Shown here piece after piece: positions 25,301 to 38,051 of a stretch of DNA of 64,000 bases. Source of the stretch: Dimorphilus gyrociliatus. Lineage: Eukaryota > Annelida > Polychaeta > Dinophilidae. The notes under the pieces were generated by a model, which saw only the letters and a list, made by a program, of their open reading frames with translations, was not told where the DNA came from and searched no databases. Numbering within the stretch: the stretch's first letter is position 1; every line of letters begins with the position of its first letter. Position numbers and translations under genes: made by a program. The stretch spans positions 806,001 to 870,000 of the forward strand of contig CAJFCJ010000010.1 in NCBI GenBank assembly GCA_904063045.1. The letters run 5' to 3'.

Positions 25301-26779
25301 CATTGAAACCTTAACATTCTATATATAGAGAATCATAATGATACAAGAAAACAGTATATGCTCTCTACTTGTCTTTCTAGAAATTTTACCATCTCTTATT
25401 AGAAAATATAATTACTTTATGTGGATTTTAATAAGCAGAAAAACAACAACATTTTTATAAAATTTGATCTTTTGCGAATGTAATGTAGTAAATATATACA
25501 GTATCTATCTATATATATATATATATATATATATGCGTATGTCTTTGTTTTCTTTTTTGCTTATTTATAAATGTCTGTTGCTATATGCTACACTAGAAAA
25601 GTGAAAAAAAGGGGAAAAAGCAAACCATAAATATTTAAATGTATTATACTAAATTATATTATACAAAATTATAGTCGATTTCTCAGTATAAAATTTAATA
25701 AAAATTGGTTAATATTAAATTGCTAAGAGAATTATAAAGAACACCGTTTAAATACTAAAAATAAGATTACTTTATGGTCCTTTTTTTTTCATCAATAAAA
25801 CTTTTCATTCTATTTATTTAAAAAATTAGAATTAATTGTTCTTCTCTAAAAAGGCTCTAATGAATTTTTTATTATCTTGTTTTTATACTTTTTGTTATAT
25901 ACGATAAAGGTAATGAACAACTCAGGAATTAATAAAATATTTTACTGTAATACTTCTTTCTAACTTTCCTAAACTGAATACAGATTAAATTACTTTTTAA
26001 GTATATTTCATATTCTTTGTTTCATTAATTCGATATTTTACTATATGAAGAGAAAAATAACAACACTTTTTTACGAAATAAAACTGTAAAAATCTTATTA
26101 CCATTAATTGTTTTAAACTAAAAAAATTTTAGAAAAGGGATAGAAAGAAAAAGACATGGAGGAGAAGGGAGAAAACATAGAAAAGAAACAGACAATAAGT
26201 ACGCAAGTGCAATCAGAAAGTTATTCATTTATAATTAGTGAGCTTCTTATTTCCTTGCAGAATTATTACATAATGAAACTTATCTAACAGTATTATCAGT
26301 CATCTAAATCCTTTATGAAAAGCATACCTGACGTAACTGATTAATAGAGATAAAGATGACACTAAACGTATCTCTCCTCGGATATACTATGTATATTATT
26401 TTTATCATATTGTATATATAAAAGTGTTGTATAAAAACATGAATATATTAAACAATATTGTAAAACAGTAAGGTTTTCATGTTGAAATTTAACAAAAACC
26501 TGCGTTAATGACCATATGTTATATACAGTATAATGATCTACCGATTTTCATTTAGATAGAAAAGAATAAAAACCATTGAAATAAATATATATTGAATGAA
26601 ATTAGAAACATCTTTTCCACACAAAAGTTACTGGAAGAAGTCAATTTGCATAATTACTAAGAAAAATATTTATATTTTATCATTAATTATCCAGCTATAA
26701 CTATGAGAATTTCCAGGCAACGAAAGGACAAAAATGAAAACAGGTAATATCTTGAATAAATTATTATTAATCTAACGCC

Positions 26780-26895
26780 GATAGTATACCCCCTAGTGAG
26801 AGGACACCATAGTAGTTTAGATCTACATTTGTTAGTTTCCTTCTTCCATGAGGACTTGACTAACTTTTTCCACAGCTCATCGTCACTTAACTTAG
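26780..26895 (-). other. Weak coding-like patch (minus)
   Basis: In a G+C-raised block the minus strand reads SDDELWKKLVKSSWKKETNK, then CRSKLLWCPLTRG, ending at a possible donor GG|GTATAC. The acceptor candidate lacks a pyrimidine tract and the plus strand is open too. It may be an exon or a repeat relic. No family is recognised. Confidence 0.2.
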
Positions 26896-27206
26896 GTATT
26901 ATATTTACAAATATAGCATTTTAATTTCTCTATTATATTATATTCATCTATCTATTGGCATTTTAATATTTTAAAAATTATATTTATTTATATTAATATG
27001 TACGTTATAATTTACAATTTATATAGCATGAAATGTCATTTATACGTTTATTGTATGTTTATTTATAAGTATTCTGTTTATTTCTTTATCTTGTTTATTA
27101 CTAGTTTTCTTATTAAGCCTTTCATCCTTTCAATATACTAATTTTGATGTAAATTAATTCTTTTTCATCTTTAACAGCTGATTTTATAAATAGTTTAACG
27201 GATACA

Positions 27207-27432
27207 TTAGCCGGTAATTTCTAAATGTTTACTCCCCGATAATTGTTTCTTATCCTTCTGCCTAGTAGCAATTTTTAGATAGGGCATCAAAGCAAAGAAC
27301 ACCGTAACTAATTTCTTCCTTATATTAGTTCGAGAGATTATTACTAATTTTTCGTTTAGTTTAAGTGTTGGAACCTCTCTGTAATTGAAATTATCTCTTG
27401 TTCTGTTAAAAAACCTTTGAAACAACTCAAAA
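27207..27432 (-). other. Coding-like segment, possible terminal exon (minus)
   Basis: A pyrimidine-rich tract ending in TTTTGAG at about 27437-27426 (minus) precedes an open frame of 72 codons to a stop at 27209-27207 (for example FNRTRDNFNYREVPTLKLNE). A second frame from the same acceptor is also open for 23 codons. No upstream exon or family was found. Confidence 0.22.
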
Positions 27433-29156
27433 CAAATATAAATAAAAGGAAAAGATTGTAAAATAGAGTGATTATAAAGAGTTCTGCTTATTCGCTACGA
27501 TTTCTTTCTTCTCTTTTCCTCCTCTACACCTCGTTCTTCACCTTTTCCTATTGGCGTTTGCTTTTTTTCTCAGTGTTTTAAATATACGTTTAAAAGATGT
27601 GTAGTCTTATAGGGAAAGAAAGTAACTCTTTTTTCTTAGCCTTTTAAAGCTAATTTATGTTTATTCTTCTTTTATTTTTTTACTTCTTCTCTTATTTACA
27701 TAGATTCTCAGAAAGAATTTGCCGGTCGGATGAATTAAGTTATAGTGAAGAAGAGTGATGACCGTAAAATTCCAATTTTCCTGAGCTTTAATTACACCAA
27801 ATTCTTTGAAGTAAATTTCAGAATAACCAAAAAAAGAAAACGTATGTATTCAGATCTTAAAATTATCAATAAAGTTTAATATGATATATCCTACCTTCTT
27901 TTCTTTGATATGATGTATTAGTTTTGTGTTCAATCGCTGCTAATTAGCCGCAACTAATATTACAATAGTAGGCCGAGAGCATATATGATAAACTCAAAAA
28001 GTGTAGCAGCAACAGTGACGACCAGAGAGAAGTAAATAGAAAAAACAGTCAGAGTTTATCTTTATACTTTTATTAAAAGATGAGATCCTCTACTAATCTT
28101 TCAGATGTAATTAAATCATTAAAATGATATTTCCAGGAAATTTATACATTTCTCCGCAAGGCTAATTTACGTAGTTTACGTTCAGCTGAAAGAAATCTTT
28201 ACCGCACGCTATACCAATTGATTTATGATGACTCTCTTTAAAAAAGAGTAGCGTAAATTACCCTTCTGATAGGAGAAGGAAGTATAAACTTGCTAAAACT
28301 AATACTCTGTAACAGAATACTATCTACCATCGTTTACTTATTGAAATAGTTGAAACCATATTTCATATCTCGGGGGAAAGAATTTGAAATTTATTATATT
28401 GTTAAAAGCATAAGTATTTCTGTACATGAACCATATTAACAATTTTAATTAATTGAATATATATGAAATCAAAGCATATGCATGGCGTTTATTATACATT
28501 ATATGTTATAGTGTATATAATTTATATAAGAGAAATGAAACGAACAATTAATTCCATTTTTCTAACTTTAAGAGAGATACAATTAGAGCGAAGATTAGAG
28601 TTAAGTAAACAGGGAAATCGGTAAACAGAGAACAAAGACTGTTTTTCTTATGAATATGTGACAAATAATTATATAACAAGGGTAGCAAACTATTGATTTT
28701 TCTGTGCAATTAATTTTACTTACTGATAAGTTTAAGTCAATTGAAATTTTAACTTTTATACGATGTTATTATATTGTAACTAAATTATTTAAATAAATTT
28801 TTTTCTCGATAAAAGGAAGACTTTAATAAATAAAAAAAAAAGAAGGTAGACATTGCACAAAAAAAAGCATTAATTATGCGATTGAATTACCTTTTGTCAA
28901 AGTTTGACACATAATTCTTCTTATTAAAATTAGGAGTTGCTACATTGCTGTTTATAGTTTATCGTATGTTAATATATAACTAATATTATATATTAGTATA
29001 ATTTAAAATAGATTTTATATATACATATCTCATTATATGTATAATCTTATGTGTGTATGAGAAATATATACATGTACGTGTGTAAGAAATTATTCATCAG
29101 GTTTTACCCTGTAAATTATCAATTCGCTCTTTTTCTTTATTCCAAACAGCCCAACT

Positions 29157-30209
29157 ATGTTAAATCAAACTGGAAATAGTACTACAAATTTCGAATATGA
29201 TGTGGCCTATGCTCTTATTAAATATAGCTTTCCAATTATTATTATTGCGGGAACTGTTGGAAATACCTTATCGTTTTTAGTATTGCTCAGTAAGAAGTTA
29301 CGAAAACAGAGCGTTTACCTTTTTCTTGCTTGTTTAGCAATTAGCGATACTTTGGTTTTATATTTCAGCGCTTTAAAAACTTGGCTTCGCGTTATTACTG
29401 AATATGAAATATTGCACCAATCTTACCTTTCTTGTAAACTTATAACTTTTATTCTTCACACTTCTTTTCACCTATCAAGCTGGTTCGTTGTACTTGTCAA
29501 CCTGGATCGTTTCTACGCCATATGGTGGCCCATGAAAGCCGTCCTCGTTTTTAGTCCTAAGAAAGCCAAAACTGTTCTGGTAGCTACAACATTATTGGCC
29601 TGCGTCTACAGTAGCCATGTATTTTGGACGTACACCTTGAAATTGAATAGCAAGGAGAGAAGATTGAGTTGCGTATCTTCGGATAAGTACGAATATTTCA
29701 TGATGCATATATTTCCTTCTCTCAAATTAACGACTTACTGTTTCCTTCCTTTTGCACTTGTTCTAGTAATGAATATTGCTATAATTTGTAAATTAGTAAG
29801 GAGATCAAATCAAGTACGGAGATTAACTTCACAAGCTTATCAAACGGTCAATAATAAATACAAGATAGTTAGTTTACTTTTAACTCTATCTTTCACTTGG
29901 TTAATTCTTACAAGTCCATACTCAATATGGAGTCTAAATGGTTATCGAGGAACAGAAAAGGGGGCAAAAGAGAACACGATGCTATTAAAAACAATACTGT
30001 TTACTATGATGTACATCAACCACGCATTAAACTTTTATATTTACTGCCTTACTGGGAGAAAATTTCGAGGTGAATTAATGAACTTTTTAAAATGTCAAAA
30101 ACCGGAAAAGATCAGAAGATCTATCAGACTGTCTACAGTCAGAGCACAAAAATCACTTTGCACAGACTTAGGAGATGGTGAATCAAGTAAAAATCTGATG
30201 AAGATCTAA
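29157..30209 (+). CDS. Class A (rhodopsin-like) GPCR, intronless coding region
   Basis: It is 350 residues long with seven hydrophobic segments. TM1 carries GNTLSFLVL. TM2 has the conserved Asp (LACLAISDTL). The Cys before TM3 (YLSCKL) pairs with one in the second outer loop (RLSCVSS). TM3 ends NLDRFYAIWWP (DRF in place of DRY). TM6 has LTLSFTWLILTSPYSIW. TM7 reads NHALNFYIYCLTGRKFR, where NPxxY has become NFYIY and is followed by the usual Arg-Phe-Arg of helix 8. N-terminal NxT/S sequons (NQT, NST) fit an outside N-terminus. The pattern is that of the invertebrate neuropeptide-type receptors. The ligand cannot be told. An acceptor-like CAG just before the ATG suggests an untranslated first exon. 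AATAAA follows at 30392. Confidence 0.9.
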   Translation: MLNQTGNSTTNFEYDVAYALIKYSFPIIIIAGTVGNTLSFLVLLSKKLRKQSVYLFLACLAISDTLVLYFSALKTWLRVITEYEILHQSYLSCKLITFILHTSFHLSSWFVVLVNLDRFYAIWWPMKAVLVFSPKKAKTVLVATTLLACVYSSHVFWTYTLKLNSKERRLSCVSSDKYEYFMMHIFPSLKLTTYCFLPFALVLVMNIAIICKLVRRSNQVRRLTSQAYQTVNNKYKIVSLLLTLSFTWLILTSPYSIWSLNGYRGTEKGAKENTMLLKTILFTMMYINHALNFYIYCLTGRKFRGELMNFLKCQKPEKIRRSIRLSTVRAQKSLCTDLGDGESSKNLMKI

Positions 30210-30391
30210 TCATATAATCCTGCTATACATAATCTATATTGGATATATCTGCTCGCCTTTTATCTTTAAGTTATCTATATACAACATTAAGCAATCTTTT
30301 AATGTAGCCTTTTATTCTAGAACCTTGAACTTGCGACAATTTTTTACGTATTTTAACAAAAACCTATAAAACCAAGTTTTTTCACTAAATT

Positions 30392-30397
30392 AATAAA
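30392..30397 (+). other. Poly(A) signal AATAAA of the intronless GPCR
   Basis: AATAAA lies 183 bp after the stop codon. Confidence 0.4.
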
Positions 30398-30464
30398 AAA
30401 TAATTATATTAAATTACTATTTATCATCTGAACTTCTCTCTTCCGTCTCATTCTCATCAAACAT

Positions 30465-30493
30465 CCTCCTCCTCCTCCTCCTCCTCCTCCTCC
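30465..30493. repeat. (CCT)n microsatellite
   Basis: About ten uninterrupted CCT units, followed by an imperfect CTT/CTC tract to about 30545. Confidence 0.9.
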
Positions 30494-30899
30494 TTCTCCC
30501 CTTCACCTTCTCCTTCTCCTCCTGCATCTTATCTTCCTTCTCTTCGTCATCGTCCTTGTTCTCCTTCAGCTTGGACCACTACGTTTAAACGTTTTTTCTT
30601 CGTTTTCTTACTTTATACATACGTTTGAAGTCAATTTTAATGCAAAGAATATCTTAATTTTTGTAATTAAACCCACATGAATGAACTTTTATAAATTATG
30701 AAATATTTAATTCTTTTCACCTTTTAATCATGTAATTTTTTTTAATTTTAAATTGTTATACCTAAAACACTGCAATTATTTCAGTCAAAGCATAGTGCCG
30801 TTTAGAATCGCCTTTGCTCACTTAAATTCAAAATTTCTGATACCACCCAAATTCTTTTCTATAGATTGGCTACAGTTGAGAACTGATAACTATTAGAAA

Positions 30900-31045
30900 G
30901 TGACTATTTAGCAGATGACATAAGTTTCCTATTGGAAATTGGTCTGGGCAGAAAAGTGGTCAGGGAAATACCTCTAGATCAATTCGCTCAATGTAGTATT
31001 CTACTGACTTAGCTTTGTGGCAGGAGCATTATCTTACTAAAGATA
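30900..31045 (-). mobile_element. Tc1/mariner-family transposase relic (minus)
   Basis: On the minus strand this reads, with shifts, as the C-terminal catalytic part of a Tc1-like transposase. First comes a DNAPA-like stretch (at about 31045-31020). Then LSELDLEVFP, and then PLFCPDQFPIGNL, recalling the family pattern W-P-x-x-SPDLNPIEN-W that carries the last catalytic acidic residue. Stops and single-base shifts are present. The relic may continue to about 31440, where minus-strand frames rich in basic residues occur. It is inactive. Confidence 0.62.
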
Positions 31046-32778
31046 TATCCTTACATAGCTTTTCTACTCCGAATAGTAGTGCTTCAATCTCCAATAAATA
31101 GAGATATTTTTTTTATTTCTTTTCTTGAAACGGACGAACCTTAAGGAGGAAGAAAACTTCACTGTTCTTAATAAATTCTCCATGCTTAGGTCTGTTGGAT
31201 TGACTGATCAAGATAAAACTCATCTGTTTATTCAATGAATTATTATGGGTAAGTTTGATCATGTTATGAACATTTGACTTCTTGGTGTAAAAAGTATCAA
31301 TAATATCTTGACAATTGTTCTCCTCAGCAAGTTTCTTCCTGACTGTTCTATGTAGTTGTCTTTTGTAAGAGTGCAATTTTTCAACGAATTATAATTTAAT
31401 GAAAAAAGTATGTGAAGTAAGCCGTAGGTCTTTGATGAAGATGACAAACACTGAAAGCAATGATTTTTCTATATAATTTATCATTATTTTTTTTACTGTT
31501 ACTAATATTATTACAGATGACCATCGTTTAAATTCTTTCTTCTTTTAAATTACTCTCTTCCAGGATTTATCGTATAGTAAAAGCTAGTTAATTAATTAAT
31601 TATCGTTTCAAAGAGTTTTAAGGTATTGAAAAATTTGTTAATTTCTTCAATCTTTCTTCAACTTTTTTGTTGGAGTACCATTTTCTATTTTTAATTAAAT
31701 CCTTATAAGCCGCTTTTCACAATGATGATCTATTTTCTCAAAGAAGGTAATCTTCTACTTAGATCTGTGCCTTACCTTCATAGCTGAGTCATAGTTTTCT
31801 TTCCATAAGCAATGACCTAGGATATGGATACGCAAAAAAAATAAATTAGGAGTTTTCCTAAAATAGAGATCCGTGACGTATTTGCAAAATGATAGGCCTT
31901 GTCCTGCCATTAGTGAAATGATGCAATTGTTTTCCCTTGGTTAATTAGCTATGTTAATAGACAACCGGACAACTGTTAAAGAAAATGTTTTGATTTTTAA
32001 ATAAATAACGGGGTTGTTCGGGCTATATTTAACATACTAATATACTTGTATATAGTATTTTCCCAATGAATAATTAAAGTTCATAGTTTAGTAATAATAA
32101 GTAAGTTAACCAAACAATACATTTCTAGTCTAACTTTGATTTTTTCTCCTCAAGTACAAAATGTGAGCAAGACATAACAGAAGACTTAAATACTTTAATT
32201 AATTAGGTTATTCTCTATAAGAACTTGTCACGTTAATAAGAAATTGAAAATAAATACAACTCTCTGTGGAAATTAATTTTAGAGGCAAAAAATATATTAT
32301 TACAAGATTTTAGCTTGATTATGTAATCTATTTTATCATTCTACACCATCGTTTCTCCTTTGATATATATATATATATATATCTATTATTTTGTACTTGG
32401 CTTTTAAGGCTTTCGTAATAATAATAAAAGTTATAATATATTAATTTTATGCAATAAAACACAAACACACGCGCAACAACAACAATAACAAAAAAAAATT
32501 ATAGATTAGAGCATGCTGTTTTTTAATAAAAACAAAACATATATATATATAAAATATTTGTTAATCTTCTATCCTTTTCTTAGGTAAAGTACTCTTTTAA
32601 CTCTCTCTTTCTTTCAGTCTCTTATCACGCGAAATCTGTCAGGAGAGGAAAATTAAAAGTGTTTACAAAATATTCATCAAGGTTTAAAGCAATATTCATT
32701 TCAATATTATATTCATAGAAGAAACAAATATAGTATTATTTATTGTATATTTTATAATAAAAAGGATTTTTATTAACT

Positions 32779-32808
32779 TTATTATTGTTATTATTATTAT
32801 TATTATTT
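32779..32808. repeat. (ATT)n microsatellite
   Basis: Repeated ATT with one interruption (TTG). Confidence 0.85.
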
Positions 32809-34099
32809 AATGATACGAAAAGATAAATTATAATAAACAGAAAAAGAAAAAATTAGACTATTTATAAAAACTTTATGCTAAATTAGGCCAAAAATTACTG
32901 ACAATTTATCATTATTAATTTATATTTAGAACAAAAATCTATAATCTTCCGCTCTTTCCATCTCTCTATCCATCTAATTTTATCTTCAAATGAAAATTTC
33001 TTTCTATTTGCTCCGTTAACACATCTTCGTTGGTATAAATTATTATTTATAATCAGTTATTAATTATCATATTTTTCTGCACAATATACTTATATTAAAG
33101 GAGAAATGTCATCAAACTGTATAAATACATTTTGAGTAATATATAAAAGTATATAATTATTCAACTTCTAAAGATCAAGTTAACTGAAAATGTCGATTTT
33201 TTCTCTATTTCTTTAAGGCTAGGATATTAACCCTACCATTTGCCTTTTTTCTTTATTTTACAAAACATTGTTTTCATACATTTTATATCTATTTTCTTTC
33301 CCTCCATCTCCTCCTCCTCATTGTCATCTCCGTCACACGGTATCCATTTAGAAAGACACATGTATAATACTGTATATGTAATGAATCTTTCTATCGTTCT
33401 TCTTTACTTTTGCTATTTTTGGTTTGTCTAAAATGCTATCACTAAACGCCTATAATAATTAAACATTATGATTTGAAGACTTTAAGTAAGAAAAAAGTCT
33501 TTAAAATTCTCTGCTAGCTAACCCATATGACGACAATGTTTTATATTTCATATATGTTTTTTTGCATAATTAAACATTAGCACTCTTCGAAAAAGCCTAA
33601 AGTGGCTAGCTTAGATAATTTAGTAAGGATGACACACATTTTAAGCGTTTAAACACAATTCTTATCTAATAAAAATTTGACCTATTTTCCCAAGTCAAGA
33701 AAAATTAAATAATGATACAAAATATATCAACACGGAAAAATACTTTAAACAACTGGGAAAATTGACTTAAAAATTATGATTTATTAGCATTGAGTTTCGA
33801 TTTATTCCAATTGATTGTCAACATATGACAAAGAGGATATTTGCAATTGGTCTTGGTCGTGTATATGCTCGATAACAAAGAATTAACCGCTTTCTTTTGC
33901 TTTTACTTCAAGCTACTTTTAAAAGGAAAGAACAATTTATCATTCAGTTTCGTTAAATTCAGTTAGTAAAGTGTCATTCGATTTATTAAAATATTACTAA
34001 CCAATCTAAATCAACTTCTACATTTTTTGTTTTCTAATAACGAACAATGGACGCTTTTAGATTTATCTAAATGATTATCCATATTACAATATTTAATGC

Positions 34100-34247
34100 A
34101 AATTGGACACTGTTATCGATCTTGAGGGAGGAATTCTTGAAGCAGAAGAGTTGATGCTTTCATCGAAACCCTTAAGCCACCTTGTTTCTAGTATTACCTT
34201 TCCTTTGGAACTGGAGAAAAATTACTTTCACAGAGAGCCTTTTAGGT
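34100..34247 (+). other. Coding-like or conserved patch ending in a donor site
   Basis: In a G+C-raised patch the plus strand reads TVIDLEGGILEAEELMLSSK, then on to FHREPF, ending at a good donor (TTTTAG|GTATAT at about 34247). No acceptor or start joins it upstream, and the other strand is also fairly open. It could be an exon, a relic or a regulatory element. Confidence 0.22.
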
Positions 34248-35958
34248 ATATACACTTCTCATGTATTATTCATTCAGAATTATACAGTTAGAAAGAATAT
34301 TCGGAAGCATTTCTTTTCTTCTCTATGAAGTATCTCTACCAGGCATTCGTTCTATTTTCTACCGTACTCTAATTTATAAAGAAGAGTCTTAAGGAATTCG
34401 TTCTAAACCCTTTTTTGTAGTTAAAGACACAAATAGTATAGGCGAAAGTGATTTTAGTTTTTTCTTTTTTTTCTCAAAGTAGCGGAATGTTGGCATTTTC
34501 TTCCGTTTGACATAGTTTAAGAAAAATTACGCCGGTTTTTAATTTTGTGAGTCTTGGGAAAAGATATTGTGACAATATCCCTTCATTTCGCAGAGTTTGT
34601 TAATGAAAGCAAAAAATAGATTTAATTACGCTACATTAATGCATCACCTACTACAAGGGGAAGTTGGTGTTAAAGATGGGGTATTATTTCTACTAAATTT
34701 TCGTAAACTGATCTATAATCATTAATTTACTCTTTCTTCTTTTATATATCCATTTTTGTTTTTGTTTTACGGTCTTTAATGAAGAAGAGAGATATATAGA
34801 TAAATAGATAAATAGACAGATAGATAGAAAAGAGGAAATTGTTTTATTATTTATCGCCATCTTGGCTTTCTACTATACTTAATTCTTTCCTTGGTTAAAA
34901 AGCAATCTTAATTTTCTTTATTTAAGAGCAAATGTGATTTTTGTTTATTACCCTAACCATAAACTATATATCTCCCCTCCTTTATTCATCTTCTAAGGAG
35001 AAATCAAGACTCTCAAAGATTTTGATATTAGGCGTTTTCTTCGATTCAGGAAAATATTTAAAAGCCTTAAATCTTTTTTTTCCTTTCTTTTTCCTTTCAT
35101 TTTTAAAATGAAACAATATTTCAAACTTTTGCTAATAGTAAAGCACTTGGATGATTGACCTGCGACCTACGGATTTAATCGATAAACCATTTATCGGTTT
35201 TTTTTCCAACAAAATGACTATTCTAAGTAAGTCTCTACGGTAGTATTGCATATAACTAGAACAAGTATACAATGATTTAATTTGGCTAAAATCCATGTGG
35301 GGTTTATAACTTTTGATTGTCAATTTGATCTGAGAGAACAAAATGACTGTAAATCGCTTTAGGAGTAAAAATATATAGATGTTATATACTACATTGCATA
35401 TAATATTCTTTAAAATGACATATCTAAAGTAAGTTTACTAGGAAACTATTCCTAGAAAATCATCCCCAGAAAATAAGCAGTAGACACTGTGCTATTCAAA
35501 AATATATAAAATCACGATATCTAGATATAACATCCATAAATAAACATATAGAACAAAGTAAACAGTAGAAACTTTTAGATACCATATATCCTACGGTTTC
35601 TCTGTTTATTCCAAAAAACGACTAAATTGCATTTAATACTTTTTATCCTTAACCTTTCTAATTGGATTAATGGAATAGTATTTAAAATCATACCAGGTTG
35701 GAGTCTTCCACACAAAGGATATTAAAGTTTCGTTATTTTCTAAAATATACAAAAAAGAAGTATGAAAACAAACGGACAATTATAGAACAAAATGTAATTT
35801 ATATTTATAAAGAAGAGAAGAGAGCAGGTTAAACTTTTGTGAATAATTGTAATAAGCTAGAAGATAGAGCTTAAATGCTCTATTGAGATGACTTCAATAT
35901 CACATAGCAAGTAATGATCCCTTTCTCTTGAGAAATCAATTTATTTATATTTTAGATG

Positions 35959-36012
35959 TATATATATATATATATACAGTATATATGTATATATATATAT
36001 ATATATATATAC

Positions 36013-36056
<44 letters not shown>

Positions 36057-36097
36057 TTATTTATTTATATATTTATATATATATAGTTGTATATAAT
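35959..36097. repeat. Long (AT)n/(ATTT)n block with inverted-repeat arms
   Basis: The block is almost entirely A/T. It contains 18-bp arms at 36008-36025 and 36076-36093 that are exact reverse complements (centred on ACAACT and AGTTGT), so the 50-bp AT spacer between them can extrude as a hairpin. Confidence 0.85.
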
Positions 36098-38051
36098 GAT
36101 TGTTAGCTTTCTATGTCTAGTTATATATAAATAAAACAGGATTTAAAAATACTATTTTGTTTTTGTTCTTTCTCTCTATCCGTAAGCCTATCTTTCTGCA
36201 TGTCTGTCAATCAATCTTTCCTGCCTCTCGTTCCCTTCCTTCTATCTCTTCACCATTACAAAATTTTTAGTGAAGCTATAACTCGTCAATCCATAATTAA
36301 TATCCATTTGTAAATAAATAGACTATCTATAGATTGTGCGGATTTAAACAATATATTTATACATATTTTCTTATTCTATTACGCACATGGCAAAAGAACA
36401 ATTGAAGTAAAAGAGAAATTATTGATGTTTTTCTTTTTCATACTATCTAATTATTGATTTAGTATTAAAATGTTTAACAAAAGGAATAGAACATGGCGAA
36501 AAAGGTGATCAAAAAATCAACGAATACAGTATTTTAATGACACTGATCCCAAAAATACCCTTATGTCACTAGAGTGATTCGTTTTTCTAATATCGTAAAA
36601 TAATATTTTCCATCCTTAGGCTATGAGAAACATCAACGAGACAATAGTTTAAAAAATATGATATTCATAGGTGACGAAAAAACTCGGGAAAATAATTTTT
36701 TCTCTATTAATTAACGTAAGTAATAAAACCCTATTAATTTCCTCACCTAAACATTTATGGTACTTAATTATAATTTAAGTTCAGATATACTTAGGAGCAA
36801 TCAAATCACAGTAAGAAATCTTTACCAATGATCAACTATAATTGAATATTAATGACCAAAACTAAATGAGGAGGAAAATTTTTCATGTGAAAATTAATTT
36901 ACCTCATTCCATCAAGTATAATTTTTTTGTCCTTTTATTCCGGATGACACCGGAAAAGGAGACATCACGAATTTTCCATGCTGTACATGTTTGTCTTATT
37001 TTTTTTACAAATTTACTGTACATACTGTATATATTGCTAATAGCAGGTGAGGAAAAGCATTATTTAGTAAAATACTATCCTCACTGTAGACTATTTTAAT
37101 GTAAATATATATTTATAGAGAACATTTTCTAAAACAGAGTACAAAAAATCAATCCATATTTACAAATTAAAAATATAGAATTAAACTCATTTCGACTTTG
37201 ATCTAAAGCCTTGACTAGAGTCAAATTGAATGTGTTTTCATTTTCTCCTTTCAAATCTCCTATTTTGACTTTACGGTAAAATATTAAATTATATTTTTTC
37301 GCTTGCCTCCTTTCTCCTCTCTCTTCTCTCATTTAATTCTTTTCTGTTTCCTGTTCGCAAAGCAACATATCTTTATTAACAATCTATTTTTTTTTATATT
37401 TCTAGGAATAAAGTCTACTATAGTTTATTTTGCTCATAATTTGTCCATAATTATTCTCCTGCTTCTCCATCATATTCTATCTCTTCCATCGATTTTTTAT
37501 CTTCGCTGTGATCAGTTTATAATTGTTGACCATAAATCGAAATGTATCCCTTTTTATGGGTAAGTAAATAAACAAGAAAAAAAAAAACAACTTTCGTGGA
37601 AAATTTGCGCTTCACTGATAATTAGAGTTAATTAAGCTGATTAACTATTACCTGGGAACACTTTTAAGCTGGAATTAAAAATAATTCTTAAAAATTATTC
37701 AGAATATAGTCTATCCGTAGACGCTTGTCTTCTCTTTTCCTTCTAGACTATATAATGTTTTGTAAAGTTTCTTGTCATTTGAATTGAAAAGGTTATTTGT
37801 AGGTTAATTGAGTCTTTAAATTGTGACGGGATATTACAAGAAACTTGACATTCAGCTTATGAAAATACCTCAACTGTCGCCATCTATAGGTAAATCTAGA
37901 TAAATAATGTTCTAGTTTACACAGGAATAGATTTTATCATTTTTTGTATTTCTGCCAATTTATCTAATTGTACGTGTATTTGAATTAAAATAAAACTATT
38001 ATATGATAATTTGTTGGGTTTTAAAACTTCAAACAACACAGACAAGACAAA

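Larger units (their letters stand above)
25301..29156. other. AT-rich intergenic stretch
   Basis: No supported gene. (AT)n at 25509-25534. Two weak coding-like patches are listed separately (26780-26895 and 27207-27432). The 5' side of the GPCR at 29157 carries an AAACAG acceptor seven bases before its ATG, so a 5' untranslated exon may lie here. Confidence 0.4.
31046..38051. other. Long AT-rich intergenic stretch
   Basis: No supported gene. Simple repeats are (AT)n at about 32363-32382, (ATT)n at 32779-32808, GATA-like at 34788-34829 and the large AT block at 35959-36097. A coding-like patch near 34090-34250 is listed separately. CGCCATCT motifs lie at 34855 and 37878. The rest shows no coding signal. 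Confidence 0.4.

Noticed and set aside
35132-35341. Minus-strand frame of 69 codons
   Set aside because: No recognisable family and no supporting splice sites; chance length.
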